Positions 40,366-50,714 of a stretch of DNA of 64,000 nucleotides are shown in pieces. Under the pieces are notes generated by a model that was not told where the DNA came from, did not search any database, and saw only the letters and a list, made by a program, of their open reading frames with translations. The DNA is from Stentor coeruleus. Its lineage: Eukaryota; Ciliophora; Heterotrichea; Heterotrichida; Stentoridae. The stretch covers positions 1 through 64,000 of the forward strand of contig MPUH01000167.1 of NCBI GenBank assembly GCA_001970955.1. The letters run 5' to 3'. How positions within the stretch are numbered: position 1 is the stretch's first letter; every line of letters starts with the position of its first letter. The position numbers and the translations under genes were made by a program.

Positions 40366-40386
40366 AAGCCCCCAAAATGGGGGCTT
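40366..40386 (+). repeat. Perfect G+C-rich inverted repeat just before the transposase start
   Basis: AAGCCCCCA, loop AAA, TGGGGGCTT: nine perfect pairs with 12 G/C in the arms, very unusual in this A+T-rich DNA. It ends 7 bases before the ATG at 40394, so it lies in the promoter or leader. It could be a regulatory hairpin, or two facing element ends. Confidence 0.85.
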
Positions 40387-40393
40387 ATAATAT

Positions 40394-41548
40394 ATGATTA
40401 CAGACCATAATAAAGACAAAAACAAATGCAATCATTGCATTGATTCAGCAAATGTGAAAAACGAATTACTTATCGTAACTAAAGATCATTTATACACAAC
40501 TGAAGCTTTGGATAAAGAAGAACAGAGACTTTATAAAAAATATATGAAACTAAGGAAAAGACGTGCTTTAGCTGCTGGGTATAAAGTAATTGCCACAATT
40601 GATGAAGATGTTCTTAGAGTTGATATGATTGATAATGTATTAAAACAAGAAATTCCCAATTCGATTTTTTCAGTTATTACAGACCAATATTATTCATCAT
40701 GCTTTATGATACAAACTGGTCTAGTTCAATTAAAAAAGCATTGTTCTCAATGTGCTGGGAAGGTAGGATTGTATTTTGATTCAGGAATTGGGGATTTTAA
40801 TTACAAATGCAAATGTGGGGAGATGTGGAATTATTTAGATAAGACAATTTGGAAGGATTACAATCTGGATTCCCGAAGAATATTGACGATTTTGATAATG
40901 TTTCTAACAGGATGTAAGCCAATTGAAATAAAAAAATTATTAATTTCTAGTTCCAGAGAATATAGACCATTAGAAAAGCTGATAAAAAAGGTAATTTCTG
41001 AGTATTTTGTTAGAAATCTCCCCAAATTTAGAGGGGTTGTAGAAATTGATGAGTCCGCGTTTAGGTCGAAAAGTAAAACCAGAGCTAAAAATAAAGTAGA
41101 CAAATGGGTATTCGGTCTTTATGAAAGAGAAAGAAAAATTGTGTATATGGAAATAGTTAAAAACAGACGTGAAAGTACCCTAATTCCAATAATACAAAAA
41201 ATCTGCGAGCCTGGGACGACAATAATTTCTGATCAGTGGGGTAGTTACAATAAACTCCCAGATTATGGTTTTCCCCATTATACTGTTGACCATTCAAGGT
41301 TTTTTGTAAACCCACATAGTAGAGAAATTCACACCCAAGATATCGAAATTTCCTGGGGATGGGCAAAATATGAAATCCGCCGACAAAATAGAATTATGCA
41401 TAATCTACAAGAATATTTACATTTATTCTGTTGGAAAAGACAATTTAAAGAATATCAAGATAAAGTTACTGAAACTACTGCATTGATTAAAGGGTTTTGT
41501 GAGATTTTTAAAGACTATCAAATGAGAGAGAAAAAAATTGAAAACTAA
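40394..41548 (+). CDS. Merlin/IS1595 (ISXO2-like) DDE transposase, 384 aa, orphan
   Basis: Catalyses cut-and-paste of Merlin-type DNA transposons, related to bacterial IS1016/IS1595. An N-terminal zinc ribbon is formed by HCSQC (residues 116-120) and CKCG (139-142). The DDE triad appears intact: Asp219 in VVEIDESAF, Asp280 in TTIISDQWGSY and Glu318 in HTQDIEISWGWAK, the last being the family's typical final motif. The frame is open over a full family length. No right-hand terminal repeat can fit, because the next gene ends 25 bp after the stop. It is therefore an end-less copy or a domesticated gene. Base composition does not differ from neighbouring genes. Confidence 0.88.
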   Translation: MITDHNKDKNKCNHCIDSANVKNELLIVTKDHLYTTEALDKEEQRLYKKYMKLRKRRALAAGYKVIATIDEDVLRVDMIDNVLKQEIPNSIFSVITDQYYSSCFMIQTGLVQLKKHCSQCAGKVGLYFDSGIGDFNYKCKCGEMWNYLDKTIWKDYNLDSRRILTILIMFLTGCKPIEIKKLLISSSREYRPLEKLIKKVISEYFVRNLPKFRGVVEIDESAFRSKSKTRAKNKVDKWVFGLYERERKIVYMEIVKNRRESTLIPIIQKICEPGTTIISDQWGSYNKLPDYGFPHYTVDHSRFFVNPHSREIHTQDIEISWGWAKYEIRRQNRIMHNLQEYLHLFCWKRQFKEYQDKVTETTALIKGFCEIFKDYQMREKKIEN

Positions 41549-41573
41549 GTGTAGACTAGATATAAGACTTAGC

Positions 41574-42741
41574 TTAGGATTTTCTTTGAATATTAAGTAC
41601 TGAGTCTAGATATTCTAGGCAGAGTCTTGCATATGAACGCTTTGGGATAAATCCTGAGTAAAAAGCTACATGGCCACCTATATGAGTTAGAGCTAGGATA
41701 AAATTAGGATTCTTTACTATTTTTTCTACTGGGACACATTCAATACTAACTATTGGATCGTCTTTAGATGATAAAGCTAGCACAGGCACTTTGATTTTAT
41801 GTAAATGTTGATCAACACTAGCATCTAGATAATACTTTTCAGTTGAATCATAATCACAAATTTTAATTGTAAACTTCTCATCGAACTCTTGACTACTTTT
41901 TACTTTCAATATATCGTCTATATTTATATTTTTTTCTTTGATATCATCTTCCATCATACCTAGATCTACTAACACCTGATCAACTTGGTCATGTAAAGAT
42001 TTTACTATATACGCATCAGAAAACCCAAAATAAGGCCACCAATGGTTTAGCTTAGCCCTACATTTTATGTAATCAAAAGGTGTTGCAACTGCTACAATAG
42101 CTTTAAGTAAACATTTTTCTCCTGTTTCTGCAGCGTGTCTTAATAGTAACCCAGCACCCATAGAGGTCCCTAAAGCAACAATTGGGGCTTTTGGATGTTT
42201 TTTTTGCACTTTTCTTATAATAAACTCATAATCCTCACTTGCGCACAAGTGATGGACCTTAAAAGTCTACATAAGTACCTACCTTTAAAGGAGTGCCACC
42301 GATGCCTCTGCCATGCATAACACCAACTTTATATCCATCTTGAGCACCTTCAATAACAATAGATCTTAAATACCCTGATCCGCTATGCCCAGTCAATCCT
42401 GGGGCGACTAGTAGTATTTTTGTTGATTCATCATATCTTTCTGGATACTTCCAATCTATTGAAACTAGACCTCCATCTTTTGTTCTCATGAACTCTCGAT
42501 TGTATACGATATAGTCTTCATTTTCTGGAGCATTTTTCTTGCTGCCGAAAAATCCTCCATAAAGAGCTTGGAGAGCACCATTGAAAAGCCAGGGTGTTGG
42601 GTAGAAGTTACTGGTTAGTCTTGGGTTTTTAGATACAATTTGTTCGTTAAAGGGAGTTTTTTCATAACGAAGGTCGATTTTTGAATCTATTTGCACATAG
42701 GCCATGTATCCTAGGCCTATTACTGATAAAGATCTTAACAT
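41574..42741 (-). CDS. ABHD1/3-type alpha/beta hydrolase, 383 aa, one 16-nt intron
   Basis: A membrane-anchored lipase-like hydrolase of the ABHD1/2/3 (yeast EHT1/YMR210w) family, which acts on phospholipids or acyl esters. The N-terminus has a hydrophobic anchor (SLSVIGLGYMAYVQI). LVAPGLTGHSGSGYLR is the oxyanion region, GTSMGAG holds the nucleophile (about Ser188), SSKDDPIV the Asp and THIGGHVAF the His. Removing 42267-42282 joins RGIGGTPLK to TFKVHHLCASEDY, the point where family members read RG..G..L.T....A..ED. The intron shifts frame, so the two halves otherwise look like separate genes. All catalytic residues are present. Confidence 0.9.
42267..42282 (-). other. 16-nt intron in the ABHD hydrolase gene
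   Basis: GTAGGTACTTATGTAG, phase 0. The A is at position 11, so its distance from the 3' end (sixth base) equals that of the 15-nt introns. Confidence 0.88.
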
Positions 42742-42870
42742 ATATAAAAATATTTAAAATGAGTATTTCAAAACCTAACACAAAATTCTTTATCCTCAAC
42801 ATCTCAAATCTAAACCCTAACATCCACTTTTAACATCTTAAAATTCTAATCTTAAAATATAAAATAATAA

Positions 42871-45800
42871 ATGGAATCCGATTCAAGTCTGATACTTCTT
42901 AGCGAGAATTCATCATTCCAAATCCTTGACAAAAGCGATAGTTTTGTAGTTTTAAACTCCAGCATAGCAAATCTTCAACTAAATGAAGAACTAGCATCCC
43001 ATTACGATGCTGAAGATGAATGGCTTCAACTAGAAACCGGAAGTGTTGTATCAAGTCTTGGTTCCGTAATCAAAGCAGATGGGTCTATTATGTCAGAATA
43101 TTCTATCTTAGATAATGTTCATGCAACAGCTTTATCTGAAGGTGGTAAACTTATAAAAACAAGACCTGATATATATGTTGAAGATCAAGCAATGAGAAAA
43201 ATCTTAGAATACATAAGCATGTTTTATGATGAAGTAGCCTCATGTTTAAAAAGTTCAAGAAGTTCCCAATCATTAATGAGTAGTCAAGTTTTTAAAGAAG
43301 ATTGGGAAATAACATCTTTAATTGACCTTGATGATATAAGTTCTGATGTACTTGGTCTTGTATTAGATACTTTAGAAGAATTTGGTATGTATAAATTATG
43401 CTTGATTGTTTGTAATAGGTATAATTTAGCAAGTAGACTTGGAAGATATATTGTATCTTTAGCTACAAGATATTCAAATCTTAGTGAGATTAAATTTACA
43501 GATATTAAAGGTGGGGTACAGGTACAAAGAGCGGCTATTGCATATACAGCTGTTCATAATATGTATGAGATGATTAATCCTGAGTATTTAAGTCTTAAGG
43601 AAGAGGATGGGAGAAATTTGGGTATTGAGGCATTTAGAGGATTGATATTGTTGGGATATTGGAAAAAAACGGTTTATGTTATGGATTATGGAAGTTCACT
43701 TGCAGTAACGAATTCGTTTGGAGATTTTAGGAATTTTAAAAGAGTTTATTTAGCTAAGGAAGGGGCAAAAGAATTCGATAGCAACTTAGAAAACTTCACC
43801 TGGCTCAAATTTGTAAAATCTCCAACCCCTGAAATCTACAAACTAGCTTTAGATTCTATTATAACAAATTTCAATGCCTTTAAACCTATTACACTAAACA
43901 AAAACTATTTAACTTACACTGAAGGAGAATTCCCAGTTTTTCCTGAGCAGTTTTCTTGCAACAAAGCATTTTGGGAGTTTATCAATAGGAAAATCCCAAA
44001 AGAAGATTTTGAAAACCAATTGAAAAACATAATCAAAACTGTTTTCCATGAGTTAAAATCAAATTTACCAATAGACGAAATTCGGGTGCATGATATTTTT
44101 ACTGTTTTTATCCATTTGATATTTTGTGAAGACCAAGCTATTGTTGAAGTTATAAACTGTTTATCCTTTGATGACTTTGAAATGTTTTTGCATATATATA
44201 ATATTATATGTCAAGAGCTTAATGGTAAAATTAGAGGAGAAGATTTTAATGCTTTATATAGTATTTTATCTCCTTTTGCGATTAGGAAAATTATTCAGCA
44301 TCCAGTTCTTATAATATACCCATATGCTACACATGTACTTGTTCATAGGTCAAGTATAATTTTTAATAGTTTTTATGAAAAACCTGATAAAGCTGTTTTT
44401 CCTGACCTTGAAGCAAATTATTTACTTATGCCAATAGTTTTAGTTAGGTCTACAGTTTTTGATATAATAGTAGGAAGGCTTATGAAAATTCTTAATTTAC
44501 GAGCATCATATCAGTTAATGAACACAACAGACGAACTTTATACACGTGCTAACATTTTCGGGGAAATCTGGTTTAGCGATTTTATATGGTTACAAAGCCA
44601 AAACACTCAATACAAACTTAAATCATACAATTACTGCAAAATGGATTCTAAAGTGCTCACAACCTATAAGTCCTTACAAATGAAGCTCTCAGACATACTT
44701 CAATTAGGCGAAACTGATTATTACTCAGAAATCTTTATAAAATCAACTCGCAACCATGAAATCCGAAGCATCGAAAGACAAATAAAAAAAATCGAAAGAC
44801 TCAACAACAAAAACGACGTTTTAGGTCGTGAAGAATCAATTCTTAAACTATGCGAAATTAGCTCTTGGTCTTCCCACCCCTTCCCTATAACAAAAATAGC
44901 ACGACAAGCATTCCTCACAGTAATGCAAGTTTATACATTAAATTCAGAAAATGCTCCAAATAGAATAGCTTATAGATACATGTGGTTATGTTACAATCTA
45001 AGTAAAATAACGAAACAAGAAATTTTTTATTTGGAAATGTTGAGAAATCGATATAAGAAAATAATATATCATGATAAAAAAGTGTCAAAATCAAATCCGA
45101 TATATGAAATTTGTTTAGGATATGCTGATATTGATATTTATTTCCAATATGGACAAATGGAAGAAGTTATTAATACTGTGCAAAATATGCTAGATGCTGA
45201 TTATTCTGCATTTGAATTGGATTTAAAAGCTAATCTTATGTATAAAGCTACATTAGCATGGGCTATAAGCAATTCAGATACTTTTACAGCTTCGTTAAAA
45301 GCTAAAGAAATCTTAAAACCCTTAGTAAAATCCCAAGAAACGATGATGATTTCAGGAGTTTCTAAGAAAAAAATCTCCCCAAATGAGCTTTTAATTTACA
45401 TTTTTACTGGGATTAAAGATTTGTGTTTAATAGAAAATCTTGATTCGTATAAAAGGCTTTTGGGGAAAATATTTTATGAATGCCTTTATATAATTTTATC
45501 TATATGGAAAGATGAACATGATTTAGCAAGTATATTGAAAAACCCTGAAAATTGGATTTACCTCAATGTGTCGAGGGGGTTTATTGCAAAAAATGATGAA
45601 GAAGATACGAGATTTACTATAAAATTCGAAGATGACGTTAAAAATCCTGAAAAATATCATGTTTTTGAAGAGAATGTCATTTTTACTGTTGAAAGTAGGA
45701 AAAATAATAAAGATATTTATAGGGAACTTGATAATGCTTGGATTTCTGAAGTAAAAAAAATCGCTTCGGACTTGAATATTTCTTGTTTAATAAAGAAAAA

Positions 45801-46206
45801 ACGGAAACTGTTTAGAAAAAGTAATAGAAATATTATTGATAAAACCATGACTGTTTTAGTTAATAAAGATACCCGTGGGAAAGTTTTGATTTCTAGTATT
45901 TTGAAATATTTCAATGAGTTGATAATATTTTTTTATGGGGTTTATTTGAATAAAGCTTTAGATTTTCATCATATTTTGACTAAGTTCGAATATGCTGGGA
46001 ATTTGATGGAAAAAATTATGAAAGGGTTAACTGGAGATGAGGAAGTTGGGGAGATGCAAAAGGAGATTGAAGAGGAATTAGAAGATTTTAGGAGCTGGAA
46101 GAAAGCTGTGTCGCCAGAATTTTCTAATCCGAAACCTGTGTATAAGAAGAAGTTTAAGATGAGGTGGCCACTTAAGCTCAAGTATGGAAAGCATAAAAGA
46201 AGATAG
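42871..46206 (+). CDS. Large unknown alpha-helical protein, 1111 aa
   Basis: No domain recognised. The first 90 residues are acidic and Ser-rich; the rest alternates amphipathic helices at a spacing that suggests an alpha-solenoid (for example YNLASRLGRYIVSLATRY, TALAWAISN-type pairs around residues 760-830). There is no membrane helix of convincing hydrophobicity. The C-terminus is strongly basic (KMRWPLKLKYGKHKRR), which may bind nucleic acid or acidic lipid. Single exon of normal codon use, start after TATAAAATAATAA and A/C-rich leader. Its size and solenoid look suit a scaffold in transport or a tethering complex, but that is only a guess. It converges with the RCC1 gene at 46268, leaving 61 bp. 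Confidence 0.8.
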   Translation: MESDSSLILLSENSSFQILDKSDSFVVLNSSIANLQLNEELASHYDAEDEWLQLETGSVVSSLGSVIKADGSIMSEYSILDNVHATALSEGGKLIKTRPDIYVEDQAMRKILEYISMFYDEVASCLKSSRSSQSLMSSQVFKEDWEITSLIDLDDISSDVLGLVLDTLEEFGMYKLCLIVCNRYNLASRLGRYIVSLATRYSNLSEIKFTDIKGGVQVQRAAIAYTAVHNMYEMINPEYLSLKEEDGRNLGIEAFRGLILLGYWKKTVYVMDYGSSLAVTNSFGDFRNFKRVYLAKEGAKEFDSNLENFTWLKFVKSPTPEIYKLALDSIITNFNAFKPITLNKNYLTYTEGEFPVFPEQFSCNKAFWEFINRKIPKEDFENQLKNIIKTVFHELKSNLPIDEIRVHDIFTVFIHLIFCEDQAIVEVINCLSFDDFEMFLHIYNIICQELNGKIRGEDFNALYSILSPFAIRKIIQHPVLIIYPYATHVLVHRSSIIFNSFYEKPDKAVFPDLEANYLLMPIVLVRSTVFDIIVGRLMKILNLRASYQLMNTTDELYTRANIFGEIWFSDFIWLQSQNTQYKLKSYNYCKMDSKVLTTYKSLQMKLSDILQLGETDYYSEIFIKSTRNHEIRSIERQIKKIERLNNKNDVLGREESILKLCEISSWSSHPFPITKIARQAFLTVMQVYTLNSENAPNRIAYRYMWLCYNLSKITKQEIFYLEMLRNRYKKIIYHDKKVSKSNPIYEICLGYADIDIYFQYGQMEEVINTVQNMLDADYSAFELDLKANLMYKATLAWAISNSDTFTASLKAKEILKPLVKSQETMMISGVSKKKISPNELLIYIFTGIKDLCLIENLDSYKRLLGKIFYECLYIILSIWKDEHDLASILKNPENWIYLNVSRGFIAKNDEEDTRFTIKFEDDVKNPEKYHVFEENVIFTVESRKNNKDIYRELDNAWISEVKKIASDLNISCLIKKKRKLFRKSNRNIIDKTMTVLVNKDTRGKVLISSILKYFNELIIFFYGVYLNKALDFHHILTKFEYAGNLMEKIMKGLTGDEEVGEMQKEIEEELEDFRSWKKAVSPEFSNPKPVYKKKFKMRWPLKLKYGKHKRR

Positions 46207-46267
46207 TTTTTTTTAAGTGATTTAAATGAATTAATCAATACCTATAGAACTCAAAGTTAATATAAAA

Positions 46268-48682
46268 CTAACTAAATAACTGGCTTAACCCACATTTTCT
46301 TAAACGCTTTTTTGTAAGCAAAGTCAATTTGTTTATACCTAAAATATAGACTTTTAATTTCCATATTTCAGGAGCCACAATAGGAAGCAGCTCAGAGCGA
46401 TCTGGGGCAAAAGAAAATGATATCACAGATTTCTTAATTTTTAACAAAGGAAAGACCATTTGATATTGTTGTTTGATTTTCATTTGAATTAAAGCAAATA
46501 CTTGAGTAAACTTAGATGATATTTTTGTGTTTAAGAGGATTGATGGGGTCTTTGGTGATTTTTCTCTATCATAACTTTTTATAATTGGGCTACTTAGTTT
46601 AAGAAGCTTGCTTTTAACTTGACGAGTTTTAATTTCTTCAGCATATTGATAACCTTTTTTTACATTTTTAGCTTTTTGTTCTGAGTTTTTGATTTTTTCA
46701 AACACTTGAGGTTTTGATGAGTTTCTTGGCTTGATGTTTTTTGCGAATAATTTTTCAACACCTTTGGATAGTAGTTGTTTAAGATTAGTTTTCGGAGACT
46801 GATCTGTTGATAAATTTTTCTCCATTACAGGTGAGTTCACAAACTCCATACCTTTCGGAATTTCCCCTTCAGAACTAATTTTCAAATTATACCTTGACCT
46901 CAAAGACGAACTAGTATTCGAAAACTCAGACGACTTCTTACTATCATAAGACCCATTACTCGAAATAACCGGTTTAAACAAAGCAAAGCATCTCATAAGC
47001 CTAATACATTTAATTTTTTCTTCTTTTCTAATCCTCATAATTAAAATACTTTTCACTGCTTCAACTTTTAATTCCCAAACATACCATAAAAAATAAGAAA
47101 AAAATATCTCAATTTTATTCTTATAAATCTTCTTCATTACTTCAACTAAAAATTCATTCCTAGGCTTGATAGGTTTGTATCTGAATAAATTTATAAACAC
47201 CGAGCTTTGAGTTTTACTTAAAAGTTTATTATTAGCCACATTGAGTATCAATATTGCACATCGTAAATTGTTTTTTTGTATCGGAGTCCTTATCCTAGTA
47301 TTTTTTCTCCACATACAAATCCAGTCTTTTTCAGCGTTTTTAGTGAAATTTATCATCATTTTCATAAGGATTTTATATGTTTTATTTGAATACAAATGTT
47401 TGAATCCTGAAAAATACCACCCTAACCTTGTGCTGAAAACTGGGACAATTTTCTCCCAAAAAGTTCTAACTGAAGATTCGGTGTAAACATTTTCAAACCT
47501 AGAAAGCCAAGTGTTGTAATCAATTTTCCCAGCGAGTCTATGAAAAGTTAACCTTATGTTTTTTGTTAATGTATCAGTAAAAATACTTATACCAGTTTCA
47601 ATATTTGAATCTACATTTCCATAAACTAAACAGTTTTCATTAGTCGATTTTGGGCTTTTAATAAATTCTTCATCAATACTATCAAAAATCTCAATTTCTT
47701 CAAAACTGTTATTGCTTTTAATAACCTTACCAATTGGACCTTTAGGGTTACTACATATAATCCCAACACTTTTTCCATACCCCGACACTATTTGGCAGTC
47801 AAAATACCCTTTTTCTAACAAGTAGACTTTTAATACCCAGTTTTTTAATGCACAATCAGATTTTCCTTTCCCTTCAACCCATTGATATAAACACCCTTTT
47901 TCCAAACCGAAAAGACTTGTCTCACTAGCCGCAATAGAATTGATTTCTTTTTGATACAAAGAAAGCCGTACTGGTTTTAAGCAACTATCAAAAACAAATA
48001 TAGTCCCTGAAGTTAATGCGGCGACAAATTTTTTCCCACAACAAATACTCGTAATATAATGAGTTTCTAAGTCTGGAAGTGTATATGGGCAAAGTTTTGG
48101 TTTTTGGAGTTTAAAACACCGTTCAGAATTGCTTAGAAGGCCAAAGATATAAATATAACCTCCTTGTGTGCGGATTAAAGTGGATTTTTCTCCACATAAG
48201 ACTTGTTCGGCTGTGAAATAATCAGCGTTTCTTACAAGGATTGGACCATGTTTTGTTGTCTCAAGATCTCCTAATTGATGATCCTCGCCTATGCCCCAAG
48301 TAAAAAGTTTACCATTACGGTCTAGAGCTGCTGCATGGGTTTTGCCTAGTGAAGCTTGGGTTATATTGCAGAGACCATCGATTTTTACTAGGGTGTTTTT
48401 CTTGACCTCTTTTCTTAAGATTGCCGCTGATAAATTCTCAGAAGAAATGCCCCAGACCTCACCTTCTGAGGTTATGAATAGACCTATTTGACTGTTGCAA
48501 ACACAAGAGATTACAGATGTTGGGATTTTCAGTTCTTGTGGTTTGGATTGAAAGAGCACTTGGGTTACTATATGGTTGTTCAGGATAATACCCCAGTTAT
48601 CATTGAGAGCTACAAGCTTACCATGGAGCTTTTGAAGGATTTTAGGGTGTTCTCCTTCTTCCCCTGTCCAAACTGCTATCAT
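46268..48682 (-). CDS. RCC1-propeller protein with long basic C-terminal tail, 804 aa
   Basis: Residues 1-310 contain RCC1-like units: LFITSEGEVWGIS, KTHAAALDRNGKLFTWGI, GEDHQLGD, CGEKSTLIRTQGGYIYIFG, CGKKFVAALTSGTIFVFD and ASETSLFGLEKGCLYQW. The propeller is irregular, with some blades lacking the GQLG turn. Residues 370-580 form helices with several Trp (KDWICMWRKNTRIRT, ILMKMMINFTKN), and the rest is Lys/Ser-rich and disordered. This propeller plus basic tail differs from the compact RCC1 protein at 20.4 kb. Function unknown; binding to GTPases or chromatin is typical of the fold but is not shown here. Confidence 0.84.
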   Translation of the reverse strand: MIAVWTGEEGEHPKILQKLHGKLVALNDNWGIILNNHIVTQVLFQSKPQELKIPTSVISCVCNSQIGLFITSEGEVWGISSENLSAAILRKEVKKNTLVKIDGLCNITQASLGKTHAAALDRNGKLFTWGIGEDHQLGDLETTKHGPILVRNADYFTAEQVLCGEKSTLIRTQGGYIYIFGLLSNSERCFKLQKPKLCPYTLPDLETHYITSICCGKKFVAALTSGTIFVFDSCLKPVRLSLYQKEINSIAASETSLFGLEKGCLYQWVEGKGKSDCALKNWVLKVYLLEKGYFDCQIVSGYGKSVGIICSNPKGPIGKVIKSNNSFEEIEIFDSIDEEFIKSPKSTNENCLVYGNVDSNIETGISIFTDTLTKNIRLTFHRLAGKIDYNTWLSRFENVYTESSVRTFWEKIVPVFSTRLGWYFSGFKHLYSNKTYKILMKMMINFTKNAEKDWICMWRKNTRIRTPIQKNNLRCAILILNVANNKLLSKTQSSVFINLFRYKPIKPRNEFLVEVMKKIYKNKIEIFFSYFLWYVWELKVEAVKSILIMRIRKEEKIKCIRLMRCFALFKPVISSNGSYDSKKSSEFSNTSSSLRSRYNLKISSEGEIPKGMEFVNSPVMEKNLSTDQSPKTNLKQLLSKGVEKLFAKNIKPRNSSKPQVFEKIKNSEQKAKNVKKGYQYAEEIKTRQVKSKLLKLSSPIIKSYDREKSPKTPSILLNTKISSKFTQVFALIQMKIKQQYQMVFPLLKIKKSVISFSFAPDRSELLPIVAPEIWKLKVYILGINKLTLLTKKRLRKCGLSQLFS

Positions 48683-49306
48683 ACTAGATAAATATTTTTG
48701 GGAACGAAGAGGGAAAAAACTTTAAATGGAAATTTGAAATTGATAGCAAAAAAAAACTCAGAAAGATTTTCAAAAGAAAGGATTTTATGCAAACTTGATG
48801 ATGAATGGATGGCTTGGAATGCTCAGAATTTATGGAAATTTTGCGAATATTTTATCAAAAGGGTTATAAAATAAGCTTGGATAAAATATGAGAATTATAG
48901 GATAGGAATTGTTAAGATAAGATTTTAGGGGTTTTTAATGTGGTTTTGATATGGTGATTTAGATTTAAGGTCATAAAAATATTGAAATTTTGCTTGTGGA
49001 AAATGATTTAGTAAGCATGCTGAGTTAAAGATATGCTTGTGATAAAAAATCATAAAGACAAGTTTAAATTACTGATATTATATAAATATCACCGAGAACT
49101 ATANACAACTAATATTATAAATATCACCGAGAACTATAAACCTATAATTTTTCTTATAACCTTACACAATGCCATACTTTAAAACAAAAAAGCCACAAAA
49201 ATAAAATTCTCTACAAAATCATCTTCCTATAAAAATCTAATAACAAAAACCCCTTACCTCTCTTCAATACATTTTCCCTACATCTTACATTTTCCTATAA
49301 TAAAAA
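48683..49306. other. Divergent intergenic region with an N join
   Basis: G-rich on the + strand next to the RCC1 start and A/C-rich before the MORN gene. At 49104 a single N separates two copies of tataaatatcaccgagaact plus ata, again the mark of an unmerged contig overlap. No gene or RNA. Confidence 0.55.
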
Positions 49307-50641
49307 ATGATTTATAAAGACCAATCAGGTATATACGATGGAAAACTAAATAATCAAGGCTATCCTGAACTTTATGGTGAAAAATACTATCATGATTCAA
49401 GTTCCTACTCAGGTAATTGGAGAATGGGTCTTAAAGAAGGTATAGGAATCCTCCATACAAATACATATAAAATCAAACTTGAATACAGACAAGGTACTCC
49501 ATACAAACTCTTAGAATTAATATCCCCTTCTCATATATCTGAGTCTTATAAAACTTTTATATTTAAAATCAAACCAATATTAATTGAAGATCATTGGGAA
49601 GAAGTTCCAGTATCAGCCCAAGACCTTGATGATTATACATACACAGTGTATTTTTCTAATGAAAAAATGAGATTTGATGGACTTTTTTTCAAAAAGTCTT
49701 TGAAAAACCTTGTTGAATGGACTAATGATTTTATAACATATTATGGGGAATGTGATGAATACTATAATCCATCAGGATATGCTGAAATACAATATCCTTA
49801 TTTTGTATATATAGGATCAAATATACATTTTAGACCACATGGTTTTGGTTATAAAAAACATATAAATGGATGGGTTGAAGAAGGAAATTATAAGCAAAGT
49901 TTGATATCTGGAGACTGTATTATAGAAAAAGAAGGATATTTATTAAAAATCAATTGTAATGATGGTATGATTAAAAATGGGACTTGTAGTCATAATGGAA
50001 AATCTATAAAAATTACAAATGGTGCAAAGGGAATATCTTTTCATAATATTGAAATGATTGAGAATTATGAACATATATCAAAAGCTTTTACTCAAATAGT
50101 GAATTATATTGATGATATAAAAATAGATGAAAATGAAATACTTTTACATGCATCAGTTGAGGATTTTAGGAGATGTGCAAAAGCTCAAGTTGATATGAGT
50201 GGGAAAATCTTTAGGAAACATAATTTTAAGACTTTTTGGAATTGGAGAGAATATGAAAAATCGAAAAAAGTTGTGAGTGATAAAATTATGATGGAAGTTA
50301 AAATAATGAATAATTATAGATTTATAGGAGAAATGCCTAAAGGTAAAGGGAAAATTAAAGGTAAAAATGGGGATTATTATAAAGGTTGTACTATAAAAGG
50401 TAATGCTGAAGGGTATGGAGAAATATTTTATATAGATGGGGTATGTTACAAAGGTGAGTTTAAAAATGGAATTAGAGATGGGATTGGGAAAATATGGTAT
50501 AAAAATGGAGATAGGTATAAAGGACACTGGAAGGAAGATAAAATGCATGGAAAAGGGGTTTATTTTACTAGTACTGAAATTGTTTATGGGATATGGAAAG
50601 AGAATAATATTGATATTTGTTTGAATATTATAAAACTCTAA
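49307..50641 (+). CDS. MORN-repeat protein, 444 aa
   Basis: MORN motifs lie at both ends: YHDSSSYSGNWRMGLKEGIG (near residue 28) and, from about 345, YKGCTIKGNAEGYGEIFYID, YKGEFKNGIRDGIGKIWYKN and YKGHWKEDKMHGKGVYFTS. The middle is a longer unit with FVYIGSNIHFRPHGFG. MORN proteins form flat beta sheets that bind acidic lipids or build cytoskeletal scaffolds. The gene shares its overall layout with the - strand gene at 51.7 kb: short start, one N-terminal MORN, a long divergent middle and terminal MORNs, so it belongs to a local family. Confidence 0.9.
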   Translation: MIYKDQSGIYDGKLNNQGYPELYGEKYYHDSSSYSGNWRMGLKEGIGILHTNTYKIKLEYRQGTPYKLLELISPSHISESYKTFIFKIKPILIEDHWEEVPVSAQDLDDYTYTVYFSNEKMRFDGLFFKKSLKNLVEWTNDFITYYGECDEYYNPSGYAEIQYPYFVYIGSNIHFRPHGFGYKKHINGWVEEGNYKQSLISGDCIIEKEGYLLKINCNDGMIKNGTCSHNGKSIKITNGAKGISFHNIEMIENYEHISKAFTQIVNYIDDIKIDENEILLHASVEDFRRCAKAQVDMSGKIFRKHNFKTFWNWREYEKSKKVVSDKIMMEVKIMNNYRFIGEMPKGKGKIKGKNGDYYKGCTIKGNAEGYGEIFYIDGVCYKGEFKNGIRDGIGKIWYKNGDRYKGHWKEDKMHGKGVYFTSTEIVYGIWKENNIDICLNIIKL

Positions 50642-50714
50642 TGATATTTATTACAAACTAAGTTTTCTAGTAAAAAAAAAATACACAAATCTTTTTCATA
50701 TGTACATTGTAATC

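Noticed and set aside
40051-41600. Complete Merlin transposon
   Set aside because: No pair of terminal inverted repeats or target duplication could be found, and the right flank is already coding sequence.
42248-42741. Two separate hydrolase genes
   Set aside because: A 16-nt intron joins both frames into one ABHD protein whose junction matches the family.
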